Shown here piece after piece: positions 51,743-60,446 of a stretch of DNA of 64,000 bases (the stretch's first letter is position 1; the number at the start of each line of letters is the position of its first letter). Origin of the DNA: Labrenzia sp. THAF82 (lineage in GTDB: Bacteria > Pseudomonadota > Alphaproteobacteria > Rhizobiales > Stappiaceae); assembly GCF_009363435.1 (NCBI RefSeq), contig NZ_CP045354.1, positions 2,322,501 to 2,386,500 of the forward strand, given 5' to 3'. The notes beneath the pieces were generated by a model. It worked only from the letters and a program-made list of their open reading frames with translations. It was not told the origin of the DNA and ran no database searches. Made by a program: the position numbers and the translations under genes.

Positions 51743-52633
51743 TCAGCTCAGTACGAAATCTTTTTCGGCGTATCCCTGAAGATAGAGAAGGGCCGTCAGA
51801 TCGCCGTAGTCGATGCGGAAGTCGGCGGCAGCGGCAACGGCCGGTTTGGCCCTATAGGCAACACCTGATCCAGCACGCTCGATCATGGCAAGATCGTTCG
51901 CACCGTCACCAACCGCCAATGTATCTTCGAAATCCAAGCCGTTTTCGGCAACCAGATATTCAAGCCGGGTTCGCTTGGCATCCCGGCCCAGGATCGGCTC
52001 GCCGACTTTACCACTCAGTTTGCCATTCGATTCAAGCAGGGTATTAGCCTGATTTTCGTCAAAGCCGATCATGGCGGCAATGGCTTTGGTGAAATGTGTG
52101 AATCCACCCGACACAAGCGCGCAATAAGCGCTGTCAGACTTCATGGTCTGAACAAGTGTCCGGCCACCGGGCATCAGCTGAATGCGGTTGCTCAGCACCG
52201 TGTCGATCGCGGAGACGGGTAAACCCTCCAGAAGGCCAACCCGTTCCCGCAATGCCGGCTCAAATTCAATCTCGCCACGCATTGCGCGCTCGGTGATTTC
52301 GGAAATCCTGTCTTTCAGACCGAGTTCAGCTGCCAATTCATCGATGCATTCCTGCCGGATCATGGTGGAATCCATGTCAGCGATCAGCAGTTTCTTGCGG
52401 CGTTTGTCTGGAGCCTGGACAAATACGTCAACAGGTTCCCACCCGATCACATCGCGGAGCAATGTGTCAGCGGCACTTGCGTTCGGGCCTTCAAACCGGA
52501 TATCGGCTGCAACACCCGGATTGAGCACCGTCGCGGAACCGGTTACTCCAAGAGCAGCCTCCGCCTTGCTGATGAGATCCGCGTTCACCGCAGGAGCCGT
52601 TGGAGTGGAAACCAGGGTGGCGACAAGAGACAT
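51743..52633 (-). CDS. serB: phosphoserine phosphatase SerB
   Basis: HAD-family phosphatase for the last step of serine synthesis. From ATG 52633 it has 296 residues: an N-terminal ACT-like part and the HAD core. The nucleophile motif is IADMDSTMIRQECIDELA (Asp86/Asp88), then SGGFTHFTKAIA and AVGDGANDLAMIERAG. An in-frame upstream start at 52777 would run through the miaA coding region and is rejected. Its start codon overlaps that of divergent miaA. Confidence 0.94.
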   Translation of the reverse strand: MSLVATLVSTPTAPAVNADLISKAEAALGVTGSATVLNPGVAADIRFEGPNASAADTLLRDVIGWEPVDVFVQAPDKRRKKLLIADMDSTMIRQECIDELAAELGLKDRISEITERAMRGEIEFEPALRERVGLLEGLPVSAIDTVLSNRIQLMPGGRTLVQTMKSDSAYCALVSGGFTHFTKAIAAMIGFDENQANTLLESNGKLSGKVGEPILGRDAKRTRLEYLVAENGLDFEDTLAVGDGANDLAMIERAGSGVAYRAKPAVAAAADFRIDYGDLTALLYLQGYAEKDFVLS

Positions 52634-53588
52634 GGATGAAGCCTTGGAAGACAAGAGAAAGAAAACAATCGGGTGGCGCGCCATTTTGATAGCCGGACCC
52701 ACGGCGAGCGGCAAGTCCGCTTTGGCCCTGGATCTTGCCAAAAGACTGGATGGAGTGATCATCAATGCCGATTCCATGCAGCTTTACGAAGACTTGCGCC
52801 TTGTGAGTGCAAGGCCGTCCCCGAGCGAGGAGCGCGACGCCGAGCATCGCCTCTACGGTGTCTTGCCAGCTTCACAGGCCTTTTCCACAGGCGCTTGGTT
52901 GCGAATGGCAAGTGCAGAAATAGAGGCTGTCTGGTCCGAAGGACGCGTGCCGATTTTGGTTGGTGGTACAGGCCTTTATTTCAAGGCTTTAACGCAAGGG
53001 CTTGCGGAGCTTCCGGATATACCGGAGGACATTCGCGAAAGAGCTCGCGATCTGGCGGACAGGGAAGGGGTCGAAGGGCTCAGACAAGCGCTTGCGGACG
53101 CTGGAGACATTGTCGCCGCTGGTGAACTTGCCGATCCGCAACGACTTGCCCGTGCTCTTGAAGTCATTCTTGCGACTGGCCAACCGCTCAGCGTCTTGCA
53201 AAAAGCTCAACATGCAACGCCCTTTCTGCCACCCGAACAAGCTTTGCGCCTGGTGCTGGCTCCGCCAAGGGCCTGGCTTCACGAACGTATCGCCAGGCGC
53301 GCTGCAATGATTGTGGGCGAGGAAGGCATTGAAGAAGTCCGGGCATTGTTGGGCAAAGGTCTCTCTCCAAAACTGCCCGGTATGCGCGCCATAGGAATCG
53401 CCGAAATCCGGGACTTGTTGTCGCAGAAGGCCAGTCTGGACGAAACTATCAACAGGCTCACTGTTGCAACGCGGCAATATGCAAAACGACAGGAAACCTG
53501 GTTCCGAAACCAGATGACCGATTGGCAAAGGATTGATCCTTCAGTTGGAATCGATTTGGAACAGTTGCCGGGTTTCGCGGAAAAATGA
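52632..53588 (+). CDS. miaA: tRNA dimethylallyltransferase MiaA
   Basis: Adds the dimethylallyl group to A37 of tRNAs reading UNN codons. From ATG 52632 it has 318 residues. The P-loop is ILIAGPTASGKSALAL (about 18-33), then INADSMQLYEDLRLVSARPS, VGGTGLYFKALTQGLAELP and the RQYAKRQETWFRNQ tRNA-contact segment. A TTG at 52644 could be the real start, giving a shorter N-terminus, because the ATG shares bases with the serB start codon. Confidence 0.94.
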   Translation: MDEALEDKRKKTIGWRAILIAGPTASGKSALALDLAKRLDGVIINADSMQLYEDLRLVSARPSPSEERDAEHRLYGVLPASQAFSTGAWLRMASAEIEAVWSEGRVPILVGGTGLYFKALTQGLAELPDIPEDIRERARDLADREGVEGLRQALADAGDIVAAGELADPQRLARALEVILATGQPLSVLQKAQHATPFLPPEQALRLVLAPPRAWLHERIARRAAMIVGEEGIEEVRALLGKGLSPKLPGMRAIGIAEIRDLLSQKASLDETINRLTVATRQYAKRQETWFRNQMTDWQRIDPSVGIDLEQLPGFAEK

Positions 53589-53781
53589 CCCGTCAACCTG
53601 TGGGGTGTGCGCTGCAGCGAGCACTATTTCGCTAACCTGTTGGTAATGCGAATATATTTTTGCCATTATTGACATTATACTTTGGTCTGTCTTCGGGGCG
53701 TCACAATCTAAAGTTACATGGCAATGGCTTGTTGTCAGACGTTTTTCAGTCCCGGGATATCGCCGATAAAGGGAGGACACG

Positions 53782-54321
53782 GTGCAGACGATTTTTCTCG
53801 AATGCGGTTCAGTGCGACTTGTCCCATTGTCTCCCGCCGATATTAATCTCGTCAAAGACCTTCATTCAGACCCTTACGGCAACCTTTGTACTGATACTTC
53901 CACAAATTGCGTCGTGGTTGATGCGGCGGAACTGGTCCGTAATGCATTGCAGAACCAGACGGATCATGGCTTTGCCAAATGGAAGGCAGTGACGGAGGAG
54001 GGCAAGTTTATCGGTTGGGCAGGGTTTACCCCACTCGCCGAAACTTCAGAGATCAGCTTGAACTATTGCCTCTACACCGACGTGCTTGAGCAGGACGAAG
54101 ACCTTGCCAAGCGCCTCTGTAAAGGGCTCTCCGACTGGTTTTTCCAAAACACCTATTTTTCGCATCTGGTCGCGGTCGTTCGTACGGACAACCGAGACAT
54201 GCGCGAGGCAATTCAGGATGCCGGGTTCTATCACCGGGAAAGCAAGGCGATTGACGGAATGCAGGCAGACCTGTTTCAGATGCTCAGTCCCTCCATGCAA
54301 TCGTATTTGATGAGTGCCTGA
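53782..54321 (+). CDS. GNAT-like protein with an altered acetyl-CoA loop
   Basis: A 179-residue RimJ/RimL-type protein starting at GTG 53782 behind GGGAGG. Strand patterns match the next gene (VKDLHSDP, KFIGWAGFTPL, LSDWFF, MREAIQDAGFYHRES). However, the Q/R-x-x-G-x-G/A phosphate-binding loop is replaced by EQDEDLAKRL, so acetyl-CoA binding may be weakened or lost. The substrate is unknown. A hairpin terminator separates it from its relative. Confidence 0.75.
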   Translation: MQTIFLECGSVRLVPLSPADINLVKDLHSDPYGNLCTDTSTNCVVVDAAELVRNALQNQTDHGFAKWKAVTEEGKFIGWAGFTPLAETSEISLNYCLYTDVLEQDEDLAKRLCKGLSDWFFQNTYFSHLVAVVRTDNRDMREAIQDAGFYHRESKAIDGMQADLFQMLSPSMQSYLMSA

Positions 54322-54358
54322 CGAGACGAAGATTTGACAGCGCGAGTGACTTGAAATG

Positions 54359-54386
54359 GACCGTTCTTGAACGGTCTTCTTTTTTG
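54359..54386 (+). terminator. rho-independent terminator between the two GNAT genes
   Basis: GACCGTT and AACGGTC flank a CTTG tetraloop and are followed by TTCTTTTTTG. The following GNAT gene starts only 17 bp downstream of the T run. Confidence 0.82.
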
Positions 54387-54402
54387 TTGGGAGAACGCCT
54401 CC

Positions 54403-54960
54403 TTGTCCGATCCGATATTGGTAACACAACGTCTCAGGTTAACGCCGTTTCTGGAGACGGATTATGAATTGCTGAGAGACTTGCATTCAGACCCTGAGGT
54501 CAACCGTTACCATTCGCCGGGCCTTGCACCGATGGCGGAGGCGGAAGTTCGCCGGCGATTGACATCCTATGTGGAGGATCATCGACGCACGGGCATCAGC
54601 AAATGGAAGCTTGAAACGATTGATGAGGACTTTATCGGGCGGGCAGGGTTCTCCTGGCAGAACGAACCGGACGGATATGAACTGGGATACAGTTTGAAAC
54701 AGGCATATTGGAGACAAGGATACGCAAGCGAAATCGCAATTGCTCTGGTTGACTGGTTCTTCTCGCACAGAGCAGAGGACCAAATGTTCGCATACGCCGC
54801 CTCGGAGCACCAAAAATCCTTTGCCGTCATGGAAAAAGCAGGTCTAAGACCGTGGATGGAAATGACCAAACACGGCGTGTCATGCCGCTTCTACCGGATC
54901 ACACGACAGGAACATGAAAGAGCGCGTGGCCTGGTCATTCCGACAAGCGGGTCTAACTGA
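54403..54960 (+). CDS. GNAT acetyltransferase, RimJ/RimL type
   Basis: A 185-residue acetyltransferase beginning LVTQRLRLTPFLETDYELLRDLHSDP, the usual N-terminus of this class, with the acetyl-CoA loop YWRQGYASEIA and EKAGLRPWMEM. I start at TTG 54403, 8 bp after GGGAGAA; an in-frame ATG at 54367 lies inside the terminator hairpin. It shares several motifs with the preceding gene and is probably a tandem paralogue. Its 3' end overlaps the convergent TetR gene by 8 bp. Confidence 0.86.
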   Translation: MSDPILVTQRLRLTPFLETDYELLRDLHSDPEVNRYHSPGLAPMAEAEVRRRLTSYVEDHRRTGISKWKLETIDEDFIGRAGFSWQNEPDGYELGYSLKQAYWRQGYASEIAIALVDWFFSHRAEDQMFAYAASEHQKSFAVMEKAGLRPWMEMTKHGVSCRFYRITRQEHERARGLVIPTSGSN

Positions 54961-55543
54961 TTTCACACCCGGACGCTGCCGCGAGCGCGACTGGCAGTGC
55001 CGCATTCGCCACTTCTTCTGCCAGTTTCTCGTCAGCCATGGCACGTGCTGTGGTGAGCGCGCCTATGAGGATGCTCAGGAAGGCCCAGGCAGATTTTCGT
55101 CTTTCCTCTTCGACCGCACCCGGCAATCCCCGCGCAATCAAGTCTGCTATGCGATCCATCTTAAGGTCGTAGAGTTCCCTCGTGTCTGCATCTGCCCGGG
55201 CGACGTCGGGCGACATGGCGGTCATGGCACAGCCGCAGGCGCGATCCTTGCGATGCGCGGCACCCAGGTAGTAACGCGAAAAGGCGTCAACCCAGCCTTT
55301 GCCGTATTGCCTTTGATAGTCAGGAATTGTCTCAATAACCTCGTCCAGCCCTGCTTCAAGCGCCATTCGGAACGCATCGTTCTTGGATTTTAGATGGGCG
55401 TAGAATGCTCCGGATGTTGCTCCGGCAGCATTTGCGATACCGTCAACGCCAATACCGTCAAACCCTTCTTTTTTGAACATCCGACCGGAGGCTTCCAGGA
55501 GGGACTTCCGCGTCTCAGCCTTGCGCGTATTCTGCTTAGTCAT
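54953..55543 (-). CDS. TetR-family transcriptional regulator
   Basis: A 196-residue repressor-type protein. The N-terminal helix-turn-helix is RKSLLEASGRMFKKEGFDGIGVDGIANAAGATSGAFYAHLKSK split over about residues 12-54. The C-terminal ligand domain includes RKDRACGCAMTAMSPDVARAD, as in AcrR/TetR_C groups. It is divergent from the tautomerase-like gene; three related palindromes lie in the 125-bp gap, so it probably represses itself and that gene. Confidence 0.9.
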   Translation of the reverse strand: MTKQNTRKAETRKSLLEASGRMFKKEGFDGIGVDGIANAAGATSGAFYAHLKSKNDAFRMALEAGLDEVIETIPDYQRQYGKGWVDAFSRYYLGAAHRKDRACGCAMTAMSPDVARADADTRELYDLKMDRIADLIARGLPGAVEEERRKSAWAFLSILIGALTTARAMADEKLAEEVANAALPVALAAASGCEIS

Positions 55544-55562
55544 TTTCGTTCGGCCTTAAATT

Positions 55563-55580
55563 ATATAACGACCGCAATAT
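55563..55580. promoter_or_regulatory. TetR operator candidate 1
   Basis: ATATAACG-AC-CGCAATAT keeps the left arm exactly and 6 of 8 bases of the right arm. It lies 20 bp upstream of the tetR start codon. Confidence 0.6.
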
Positions 55581-55591
55581 TTTTCTTGAAG

Positions 55592-55609
55592 ATATAACGA
55601 TCGTTACAT
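55592..55609. promoter_or_regulatory. TetR operator candidate 2
   Basis: ATATAACG-AT-CGTTACAT keeps 7 of 8 right-arm bases; its centre TAACGATCGTTA is a perfect palindrome. Confidence 0.7.
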
Positions 55610-55628
55610 ATATGGAGCTTATCGAAGA

Positions 55629-55646
55629 ATATAACGAACGTTATAT
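55629..55646. promoter_or_regulatory. TetR operator candidate 3
   Basis: ATATAACG-AA-CGTTATAT has two perfect 8-bp arms and lies 22 bp upstream of the tautomerase-like start, over its likely promoter. Confidence 0.75.
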
Positions 55647-55668
55647 TTGAGTAAGGAGACAGATTCTT

Positions 55669-56085
55669 ATGCCTTTGGCTTTGACGTACACAGAGGGCGT
55701 CTTCGACGCTGATACAGGTGCCGCAGCTGGTCGCAAGATTACCCAGGCATTCCTGAAATGGCATGGATTGACGGGTAACACGGTCATGACGCCCAATGTC
55801 ACAATGCAAATCCAGGCGCTTCCGAAATTCGCTGCTCTTTCGGGAGGCGAGCCAGTGTCAGCTGCGTGGCTGGAGTGCAAAACACCGTCTTTTGCGCTTG
55901 CGGATCGGGACACCCAGGTCGGCTTCTTCAGGGAAGCTACAGACATCATTGAAAACGCTACAGGTGGAACACTTCCACGAGACCGGATTTACACCAATCT
56001 GGTTCACACGGTCGACGGTTCCTGGAACCTCGACGGTCGCGCCATGACCAACAGCGAATTGGGGGAGCGCATAGCGCGAGGCTGA
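55669..56085 (+). CDS. tautomerase-like protein
   Basis: A 138-residue protein starting MPLALTYTEGVF. The residue after Met is proline, the catalytic base of the tautomerase/MIF superfamily once Met is removed. Its length fits a fused or MIF-like double unit. EVKTP-type ECKTPSFALADRDTQVGFFREATDII is compatible with the family's helix. Function is uncertain. Its control by the divergent TetR gene suggests induction by a small molecule. GTAAGGAGA is the binding site. Confidence 0.72.
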   Translation: MPLALTYTEGVFDADTGAAAGRKITQAFLKWHGLTGNTVMTPNVTMQIQALPKFAALSGGEPVSAAWLECKTPSFALADRDTQVGFFREATDIIENATGGTLPRDRIYTNLVHTVDGSWNLDGRAMTNSELGERIARG

Positions 56086-56165
56086 GCCGCGCGAAAAGAT
56101 GCCGGTTCAAACCGTCGGGCATAAAAGATGGCATTTGTTTGAAAGAGCATTGGAGCCAAACGAAA

Positions 56166-56202
56166 TGAAGGCCTGGCATGACGCCAGGCCTTCATGGTTT
56201 TT
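56166..56202 (+). terminator. terminator after the tautomerase-like gene
   Basis: TGAAGGCCTGGC (56166-56177) and GCCAGGCCTTCA (56183-56194) form a 12-bp stem with a 5-nt loop, followed by TGGTTTTTC. It also lies just after the convergent chemoreceptor stop and may serve both. Confidence 0.85.
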
Positions 56203-56223
56203 CTCACCGTTCGCGATGCAGCG

Positions 56224-58236
56224 CTACGCTGCGGCCACACTTTCCAAGAAGCGATCCACCGTGAGTTTCAAGGAGGCCGAGTTATCGGTGCTGGCCGTTG
56301 AGACGGTTCGCATCTGTTCGATCGACCGGCGCGTGTCAACGACTGCCGAATTCACCTGGGTCACGTTTTCAGAGACCTCAGACGTACCGGCCGCAGCCAA
56401 TTGTGCATTCCGGCTGATTTCCTTCGCTGCCGCATCTTGTTCTTCGACTGCAGACGCGATGTTCGTGGTGAAGCTGTTCACCTCTTCCATTGTTGTTGCG
56501 ATCTCGTCGATTGCTGTTGCGGCTTCATTCGTTGATGTTTGAATTCCGGAAATCTGCAAGCTGATTTCCTCAGTTGCCTTGGCTGTTTGTTCGGCCAATT
56601 GTTTCACTTCAGAAGCAACAACCGCGAAGCCACGGCCTGCTTCGCCTGCTCTTGCCGCCTCAATGGTCGCATTAAGGGCAAGCAGGTTCGTTTGGCCTGC
56701 AATATCGGAAATCAGGTTGACAACATCGCCGATTTTCTGGGCGGCTTCTGCCAGTCCGGAAACCTGATGGTTTGTTGACTGAGCTGAACTGGTTGCCTTG
56801 TCGACGATTTCCATCGTGCGGTTGACCTGCTGGGCGATCTCCTGAATGGAAGCGCCAAGTTCCTCTGCAGCGGATGCAACCGACTGAACATTTTCTGACG
56901 CATTCCCGGAAGAGGTTGCTGCACCATTTGCCTGGCCTGACGTCAGCTCGGCAATGTCCGCCAGGTCACTGGCCGTGTTGTTCAGTTGGTCCATGTTGTC
57001 TGCCACTGAATCGAGCAGCCCTCCGGACTCGTCCCTGAAAGTATCGATCAGACGATCGATCTTGCGTTGCCGTTCAACCCGCTTTGCAGTCTCTTCCGCA
57101 GATTCCCCTTCCAGCCTCTGGCGTTCAACGGCATTGTCCTTGAAGACTTGAACAGCCTTTGCCATTTCACCAATTTCGTCTTTGAAGCCGGTTGCCGGGA
57201 CTTCGGTATCAATACTGCCATCGGCCAACTGCTGCATCGCCGCAGTCATGGAGTGAACCGGCTTGACAATGGATCTCGCAATCACGGTTGCAGCGAAAAC
57301 GGCGATCAACAGGCTCGCCAGACCGATTGCAAGTTCCATTCGCTCCGTGGCCTGGATACTCGCAACAGCTTCCGGCCCAAGCTGATCCTGATCGGCTTTC
57401 ACGCTGAGTTTTACATCTTCGACCGTTTTGGCAATCTGCGGTCCGATCTTGTCCAGCGTTCCGTGGATGATATCGTTTCTCGCCGTAATGTGCTGGACAA
57501 CCTGTCCAAACGCAGAGCGGTAGTCTTCAAGGCCAGATTGTGCGGCTTTTGCAGCGGCTACGCGAGTGGGATTCTGCAACTCACCAATCAGCGTTACGAG
57601 CTCCTCGGCCGTTTTTTCAAACTCGTTTTGAGTACGCTCCGCAGATGCTGCGTCGTTGACGATCAGAAACTTCTGCGCATAGAGCCTTCCAAGCAAAAAG
57701 CTCTCCTGAACACGCCCGGCCCAATAGGTTGCTGTTGCATCACCATCCTCAAAAGCACTCACGGCGACTTTGGTGATTTCCTTTCGAATTTCAGGACCTT
57801 TTTCGTTCAGGATCGCCACATCTTCGTTGCGCTTGGCCTGCAGTGCGATCACTTTATCGAACCCAACGCCATAGTCGCCCAATGCGCCGCCGATCGAAAG
57901 AATACCTTTGGCACGCTCCGGATCCTGGATTTCGATTTCGGCTTCCTTATGGAAGGACTGCGCCTTTGCGAGGCGCTCCTTGACAACGCTAATCGCTGCC
58001 TCGTCGCTCTTGATGACAAAGTCCTTCACGCCTAGCCGCGTCATCAACACGTTTGCCTGCAAGCGTCCCACAAGATTGGTATCGCGCGCCAAACCTCGAT
58101 ATTCCGAAAATGTCGTCTCTGAGTTCGATAGACCGAAGTATCCCGTACCCGCCAGCAAAGCCAGCAAAAGGATGATGACGCCAAAGCCAACATAAATTCT
58201 CGGTCCAATCCTGACCGTACTCAGTAGTCGTTCCAT
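56224..58236 (-). CDS. methyl-accepting chemotaxis protein with HBM-type sensor
   Basis: Chemoreceptor of 670 residues. TM1 is at about 10-30 ([20 protein letters not shown]). A 250-residue all-helical periplasmic domain resembles the HBM (helical bimodular) class. TM2 is at about 290-312, then HAMP ([18 protein letters not shown]) and the signalling domain with [23 protein letters not shown] receptors sense organic acids in characterised cases; the ligand here is unknown. ATG 58236 has AAGGGGTG upstream; a GTG at 58245 is less likely. No che genes are near. Confidence 0.92.
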   Translation of the reverse strand: MERLLSTVRIGPRIYVGFGVIILLLALLAGTGYFGLSNSETTFSEYRGLARDTNLVGRLQANVLMTRLGVKDFVIKSDEAAISVVKERLAKAQSFHKEAEIEIQDPERAKGILSIGGALGDYGVGFDKVIALQAKRNEDVAILNEKGPEIRKEITKVAVSAFEDGDATATYWAGRVQESFLLGRLYAQKFLIVNDAASAERTQNEFEKTAEELVTLIGELQNPTRVAAAKAAQSGLEDYRSAFGQVVQHITARNDIIHGTLDKIGPQIAKTVEDVKLSVKADQDQLGPEAVASIQATERMELAIGLASLLIAVFAATVIARSIVKPVHSMTAAMQQLADGSIDTEVPATGFKDEIGEMAKAVQVFKDNAVERQRLEGESAEETAKRVERQRKIDRLIDTFRDESGGLLDSVADNMDQLNNTASDLADIAELTSGQANGAATSSGNASENVQSVASAAEELGASIQEIAQQVNRTMEIVDKATSSAQSTNHQVSGLAEAAQKIGDVVNLISDIAGQTNLLALNATIEAARAGEAGRGFAVVASEVKQLAEQTAKATEEISLQISGIQTSTNEAATAIDEIATTMEEVNSFTTNIASAVEEQDAAAKEISRNAQLAAAGTSEVSENVTQVNSAVVDTRRSIEQMRTVSTASTDNSASLKLTVDRFLESVAAA

Positions 58237-58245
58237 GCCCCACAC

Positions 58246-58603
58246 CCCTTAGCACTACGAACCGCAAATCAAACGTGAGGGGATTAGGGGCCTTTGAACT
58301 TAACAAATTGATAAATCACATTTTTTTGACTTCATGTGCAACCGTGAAGATACTGGTGCCGTCAATTTGTTATCGATCACCTATCCTAGGATGTAACGCG
58401 CTAGGTCGAATTGCCTATGTATTTGCACTTAGGAAAAATTGGGCGTGCCAAGCACTCGCAATCAATCTGGCAAAATCACCAATTTTGCCGACTCATTTCG
58501 TGTCAAAATCGAATCAGCTGGGCTGATTGATTGGTGAGATACGTCCAAGGACGAGCACGCAGACACTTGTGACGGTTTTCGCTCTAAGGTCGCAGGAAGA
58601 AGC
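58246..58603. other. intergenic stretch between the chemoreceptor and leuA
   Basis: About 360 bp with lower GC than its surroundings and no frame of coding character. It must contain the minus-strand promoter of the chemoreceptor gene, which I could not fix by eye. Confidence 0.5.
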
Positions 58604-58631
58604 AAAAAAGGCCGCACTTGGCGGCCTTTTT
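58604..58631. terminator. bidirectional terminator after leuA
   Basis: AAAAAGGCCGC (to 58615) and GCGGCCTTTTT (from 58621) form a 6-bp GC stem extended by A-T pairs, 23 bp past the leuA stop on the minus strand. Confidence 0.85.
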
Positions 58632-58653
58632 CCGTTCTTTTTTCGTCGACGGC

Positions 58654-60210
58654 TTAAACAGCTGCGAGCGCGCCGGGATTACCGGTCTGTTGGCGCAGAG
58701 CCAGTTTGTTAACGGCCGAAACGTACGCACGGGCAGAAGCCACCAAGGTGTCTGTATCCGCTCCCTTGCCAGTAGCGATACGACCGTCGGCTTCCAGACG
58801 CACCGAGACTTCCGCCTGCGCGTCTGTTCCTTCGGTCACAGCATGCACCTGATAGAGCGACAGTGTTGCCTCATGCGGTACGATCGCCTTGATGGCGTTG
58901 AAAGTCGCATCAACAGGTCCGTCACCTGTTGCCTCCTTGGTGATGTGTTGACCGTTCACATCCATCGTCAGGATTGCTTTTTGCGGACCACCCGTTCCGG
59001 CGATGACCGTCAGGGCAATCACTTTTGTGCTTTCACCCAGGATGTTGATTTCATCCTCGACCAGGGCCTCAATGTCCTCGTCATAAACATGCTTTTTGCG
59101 GTCGGCCAGGTCCTTGAAGCGGCGGAACGCGTCTTGCAGTGCGTTGTCGCCCAACTCAAAACCCAATTCTCGCAGCTTGTCGCGGAAGGCATGACGGCCA
59201 GAATGCTTGCCCATGACCAGGGATGTTGCTTTCACTCCGACATCTTCCGGACGCATGATTTCGTAGGTTTCTGCATTTTTCAGCATACCGTCCTGGTGGA
59301 TGCCGCTCTCATGCGCGAAGGCGTTTTTCCCAACAATCGCCTTGTTGTATTGCACGGCGAAACCGGATGCGCCGGCGACCATCTTGGATGCCCGTACCAG
59401 GAACTTCGGATCAATCTGGGTCGTATAAGGCAGGATGTCGCCGCGGGTCCGAACGGCCATGACGATTTCTTCCAGCGAGGCATTTCCCGCGCGTTCTCCG
59501 AGGCCATTGATCGTGCACTCGATCTGGCGTGCTCCGCCAGCGACACCAGCCAGCGAATTGGCAACTGCCAGGCCCAGGTCGTCATGACAATGGACCGAGA
59601 AAATTGCCTTGTCGCTGTCTGGGACACGTTCACGGATCTGCTCGAACATCGCCTTGTATTCATCCGGGGTCGCATAACCGACCGTGTCGGGCAGATTGAT
59701 CGTGGTGGCACCACACTTGATCGCAGCCTCAACGCATCTGCACAGATAGTCGATCGGAGTGCGGGTTGCGTCCATGGCGGACCATTCCACATCCTCGATC
59801 AGATTGCGGGAGCGGGTCACCGTGTCGGTGATGATCTCCATCACCTCTTCTTCCGTCTTGTTCATCTGGAACTTCAGATGAATTGGAGACGTGGAGACGA
59901 ATGTATGAATCCGGCCCTTTTCAGCATGTTTGACGGCTTCACCACAGCGATCGATATCGGCATGGATCGCTCTGGCAAGGCCCGCGATGACGGAGTTCTT
60001 GGAGCGCTTTGCGATCTCGCTGACAGCTTCGAAGTCGCCATTGGAGGCAATCGGGAAGCCGGCCTCGATGATGTCGACGCCCATGTCGTCGAGGATCTCG
60101 GCGATCTGCAGCTTCTCTTCCAGTGTCATCGACGCGCCGGGCGATTGTTCTCCGTCACGCAAGGTGGTGTCGAAGATGCGGATCTGGTCCTTCTCAGGAG
60201 TGGCAGTCAT
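58654..60210 (-). CDS. leuA: 2-isopropylmalate synthase LeuA
   Basis: Condenses acetyl-CoA with 2-ketoisovalerate in the first step of leucine synthesis. The 518 residues start with the HMGL-like TIM barrel (RIFDTTLRDGEQSPGASM, catalytic Arg-Asp), contain the metal HxH in SVHCHDDLGLAVANS and NGLGERAGNASLEE, and end in the LeuA regulatory dimer domain expected to bind leucine. The gene has a 137-bp leader with a leucine-rich peptide and competing hairpins, so it is probably under attenuation as well as feedback. Confidence 0.96.
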   Translation of the reverse strand: MTATPEKDQIRIFDTTLRDGEQSPGASMTLEEKLQIAEILDDMGVDIIEAGFPIASNGDFEAVSEIAKRSKNSVIAGLARAIHADIDRCGEAVKHAEKGRIHTFVSTSPIHLKFQMNKTEEEVMEIITDTVTRSRNLIEDVEWSAMDATRTPIDYLCRCVEAAIKCGATTINLPDTVGYATPDEYKAMFEQIRERVPDSDKAIFSVHCHDDLGLAVANSLAGVAGGARQIECTINGLGERAGNASLEEIVMAVRTRGDILPYTTQIDPKFLVRASKMVAGASGFAVQYNKAIVGKNAFAHESGIHQDGMLKNAETYEIMRPEDVGVKATSLVMGKHSGRHAFRDKLRELGFELGDNALQDAFRRFKDLADRKKHVYDEDIEALVEDEINILGESTKVIALTVIAGTGGPQKAILTMDVNGQHITKEATGDGPVDATFNAIKAIVPHEATLSLYQVHAVTEGTDAQAEVSVRLEADGRIATGKGADTDTLVASARAYVSAVNKLALRQQTGNPGALAAV

Positions 60211-60302
60211 GTCGTTTCGTCCCAGTCTTGGATCGGGCCGTTCTGCAATTGATGGAACCTGGGCGCGCGATCCGGATTTCGTGATGCGTTTTCAAAGTGT
60301 CT

Positions 60303-60354
60303 CCCCTAAGTGCCCGTTCCGCCATTCATACGCGGATCAGCCGACGCTCAGGGG
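60303..60354 (-). promoter_or_regulatory. attenuator-like stem-loop between leader peptide and leuA
   Basis: In the transcript CCCCUGAG (60354-60347, covering the leader stop) can pair with CUUAGGGG (60310-60303). An inner CCGC/GCGG stem lies at 60335-60332 and 60322-60319. UGCCC with GGGCA is a competing register. No U run follows, so control may act on translation or by a non-classical terminator; a CCCAG/CTGGG pairing downstream could also cover the leuA binding site. Confidence 0.55.
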
Positions 60355-60446
60355 CATCTAAGAAGGAGGAGATCGCCAAGTAGAAGGAGGCCGCGCGTGG
60401 ACCGCGCGTTAACAGAAGAGCCGGAAATGTCGCTTGCCGCGATCAT
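60348..60446 (-). CDS. leuL: leucine-rich leader peptide of leuA
   Basis: A 32-codon frame from ATG 60446 to TGA 60348 encodes MIAASDISGSSVNARSTRG, then four Leu, GD, four more Leu, and RCP. Eight of eleven consecutive codons from 60389 are Leu (CTC, CTT, CTA), the design of a ribosome-stalling leader. It ends 137 bp before leuA, and its stop overlaps one arm of the attenuator-like stem. A CGCGCG hairpin (60392-60408) lies just before the Leu codons. The ribosome binding site is weak (AAAGACAGA). The name leuL is used by analogy. Confidence 0.8.
   Translation of the reverse strand: MIAASDISGSSVNARSTRGLLLLGDLLLLRCP

Noticed and set aside
57067..58035. A 322-codon plus-strand frame opposite the HBM chemoreceptor
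   Set aside because: The composition is that of reverse-translated helical repeats; no independent coding sign.
58618..60252. A 544-codon open frame on the plus strand opposite leuA
   Set aside because: It mirrors leuA over its whole length, has no family resemblance, and is explained by the GC-rich third positions of leuA.
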